A DNA stretch of 32,353 nt from Pelargonium nanum (lineage: Eukaryota > Streptophyta > Magnoliopsida > Geraniales > Geraniaceae), in NCBI GenBank assembly GCA_036897485.1, contig JAYMTF010000636.1, positions 1 to 32,353 of the forward strand. The letters are read 5' to 3'. Of the stretch, positions 31,304 to 32,353 are shown piece after piece. Position numbers and translations under genes: made by a program. Position 1 is the first letter of the stretch; every line of letters starts with the position of its first letter. Under the pieces are notes generated by a model. That model did no database searches. It saw only the letters and a list, made by a program, of their open reading frames with translations, and was not told the DNA's origin.

Positions 31304-32353
31304 ATGGAAAAATATTTTAAAAGAAAGACGAGGGTGGATGAATCGACACTTCACACAAATAGCTCTTCAAAACAACGTCGAGTTAAATTCGATTTAAAAA
31401 ATTTGTGAATCAAAATCACCATATCCAAGTTGCTTTTGTTAAACAATAAGATAAAACTCGGGATGACTATCAGATACACTTAAATGCTTCGGTTGATTGC
31501 ATTTGGTTTCTTTTGCATCAAGGGTTACCAATTTGTGGCCATGATGAAATTGAAAATTCGTCGAATCAAGGTAACTTTCTTGAGCTTCTACAATTTCATG
31601 TTTCTCATAATGGTATTGTGCACAGTGTAGTATTGAAAAATGCTCCATAAAATAATAAGATGATAGCAAATGATATTCAGAAGGACATTGTGAATGTTGC
31701 TGCTATTGAAACCACTAATGCTATTATCAAAGATCTTAGAAATGAATTGTTTTCTATCTTAATTAGTTGATGAGTCTCGTGATATATCTCATAAAGAACA
31801 AATGATAGTTGTTTTACGTTATGTTAACCAAAAAGGGTGTGTTGTTGAGCGTTTTCTTGGTATTGTTCATGTTGTTGAGACTAGTGTTCTATCCCTTAAA
31901 GCTGCAATTGAGAATCTATTGTTTAAATTTGGATTGAGTATATCAAGTTTGCGAGGACAAAATTATGATGGAAGCAATATGAAAGGTGAGATTAATGGTC
32001 TCAAAACTTTGATATTGAAAGAAAACACATGTGTTTTTTATGTTCATTGTTTCGCTCTTCAACTTCAGTTGACTCTTATAGCTATTGCAATGAATCATAA
32101 CCAAGTTGCTTTGCTATTTAGTGTAATAGCTAGCTTGGTAAATATTGTTGGAGATACACTTCAGGACATCCAAGCTTAAAAGTTCGGGAAACATTAGAAA
32201 ATGGTGATATTCAAAGTGCAAAGGGTTTGCATCAAGAAATTGGTTAGAAAAGAGCTGGCGATACGTGTTGAGGGTCTCATTATGGTACGTTGATGAACTT
32301 AATTGTTATGTTCTCATCTCTTATTGACGTACTTGATATCATATATGAAAATG
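31304..32353 (+). pseudogene. Decayed hAT-family transposase (TTF-zinc-finger/DUF4371 type), right end cut by window
   Basis: Segments in three frames line up in the order of plant hAT transposases of the zinc-finger MYM-type 1-like group. MEKYFKRKTRVDEST starts at 31304. Then NFLELLQFHVSHN and NDIQKDIVNVAAIETTNAI follow, then LVDESRDIS, then VLRYVNQKG, VERFLGIVHV, LRGQNYDGSNMKGE (normally GASNM) and VHCFALQLQLTL. Near the edge come RAGDT, a stop, and GSHYGTLMNLIVMFSSLIDVLD. Damage seen: a frameshift and TGA at 31406, TAA at 31447 and at 31648, a frameshift near 31764-31770 ending in TGA, TAA at 32177, and a Trp codon turned to TGA near 32264. It cannot encode an active enzyme. The C-terminal dimerisation domain lies beyond the window. 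No left terminal inverted repeat was identified. Confidence 0.88.

Noticed and set aside
31439..31669. 76-aa minus-strand open frame
   Set aside because: It is the complement of the hAT transposase pseudogene, whose plus-strand translation matches the family.
1..32353. tRNA, rRNA or organellar insertions
   Set aside because: I looked by eye for the T-arm box (ggttcga) and conserved rRNA or plastid sequence and found none that fold or extend; a covariance-model scan would be needed to exclude them fully.

Overview
This window is nuclear DNA from a flowering plant, most likely a eudicot. It is AT-rich, its genes have canonical GT-AG introns (several longer than 1 kb), and the intergenic and intronic space is full of small plant transposons. 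No genus can be assigned from the sequence alone.

Three intact genes can be reconstructed. (1) A six-exon minus-strand gene (5449-12542, 308 aa when spliced) encodes a BSD-domain protein of the SYAP1/DOS2 type, with an N-terminal array of 11-residue amphipathic repeats. (2) An intronless plus-strand gene (15519-16319, 266 aa) encodes a Dof zinc-finger transcription factor resembling Arabidopsis DOF5.4/OBP4 at both ends. (3) A five-exon minus-strand gene (25330-29963, 339 aa) encodes a coiled-coil protein of the MICROTUBULE BINDING PROTEIN 2C (MPB2C) family. All splice phases in the two multi-exon genes close. The last exons of an unrecognised plus-strand gene may lie at 1522-2252. A decayed hAT transposase gene runs off the right edge from 31304.

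Layout: 1-2252, possible tail of a plus-strand gene plus local duplications; 2253-5448, repeat-rich intergenic DNA; 5449-12542, BSD gene; 12543-15518, shared upstream region of the divergent BSD and Dof genes; 15519-16319, Dof; 16320-25329, 9 kb without a recognisable gene, holding hAT-type MITEs, G-boxes, 48-bp minisatellites and an interleaved inverted repeat; 25330-29963, MPB2C; 30200-31126, a probable non-autonomous Helitron; 31304-32353, hAT pseudogene.

The genes are neighbours of unrelated function (regulation, cytoskeleton and cell-to-cell movement, BSD-type signalling or trafficking), not a pathway cluster. I saw no clear new multi-gene system. The most unusual points are the A-B-A'-B' inverted repeat at 23376-23496, the 11-mer repeat helix of the BSD protein, three unrelated tandem repeats that all have a 48-bp period, and a family of hAT-like MITEs sharing related termini across the window.
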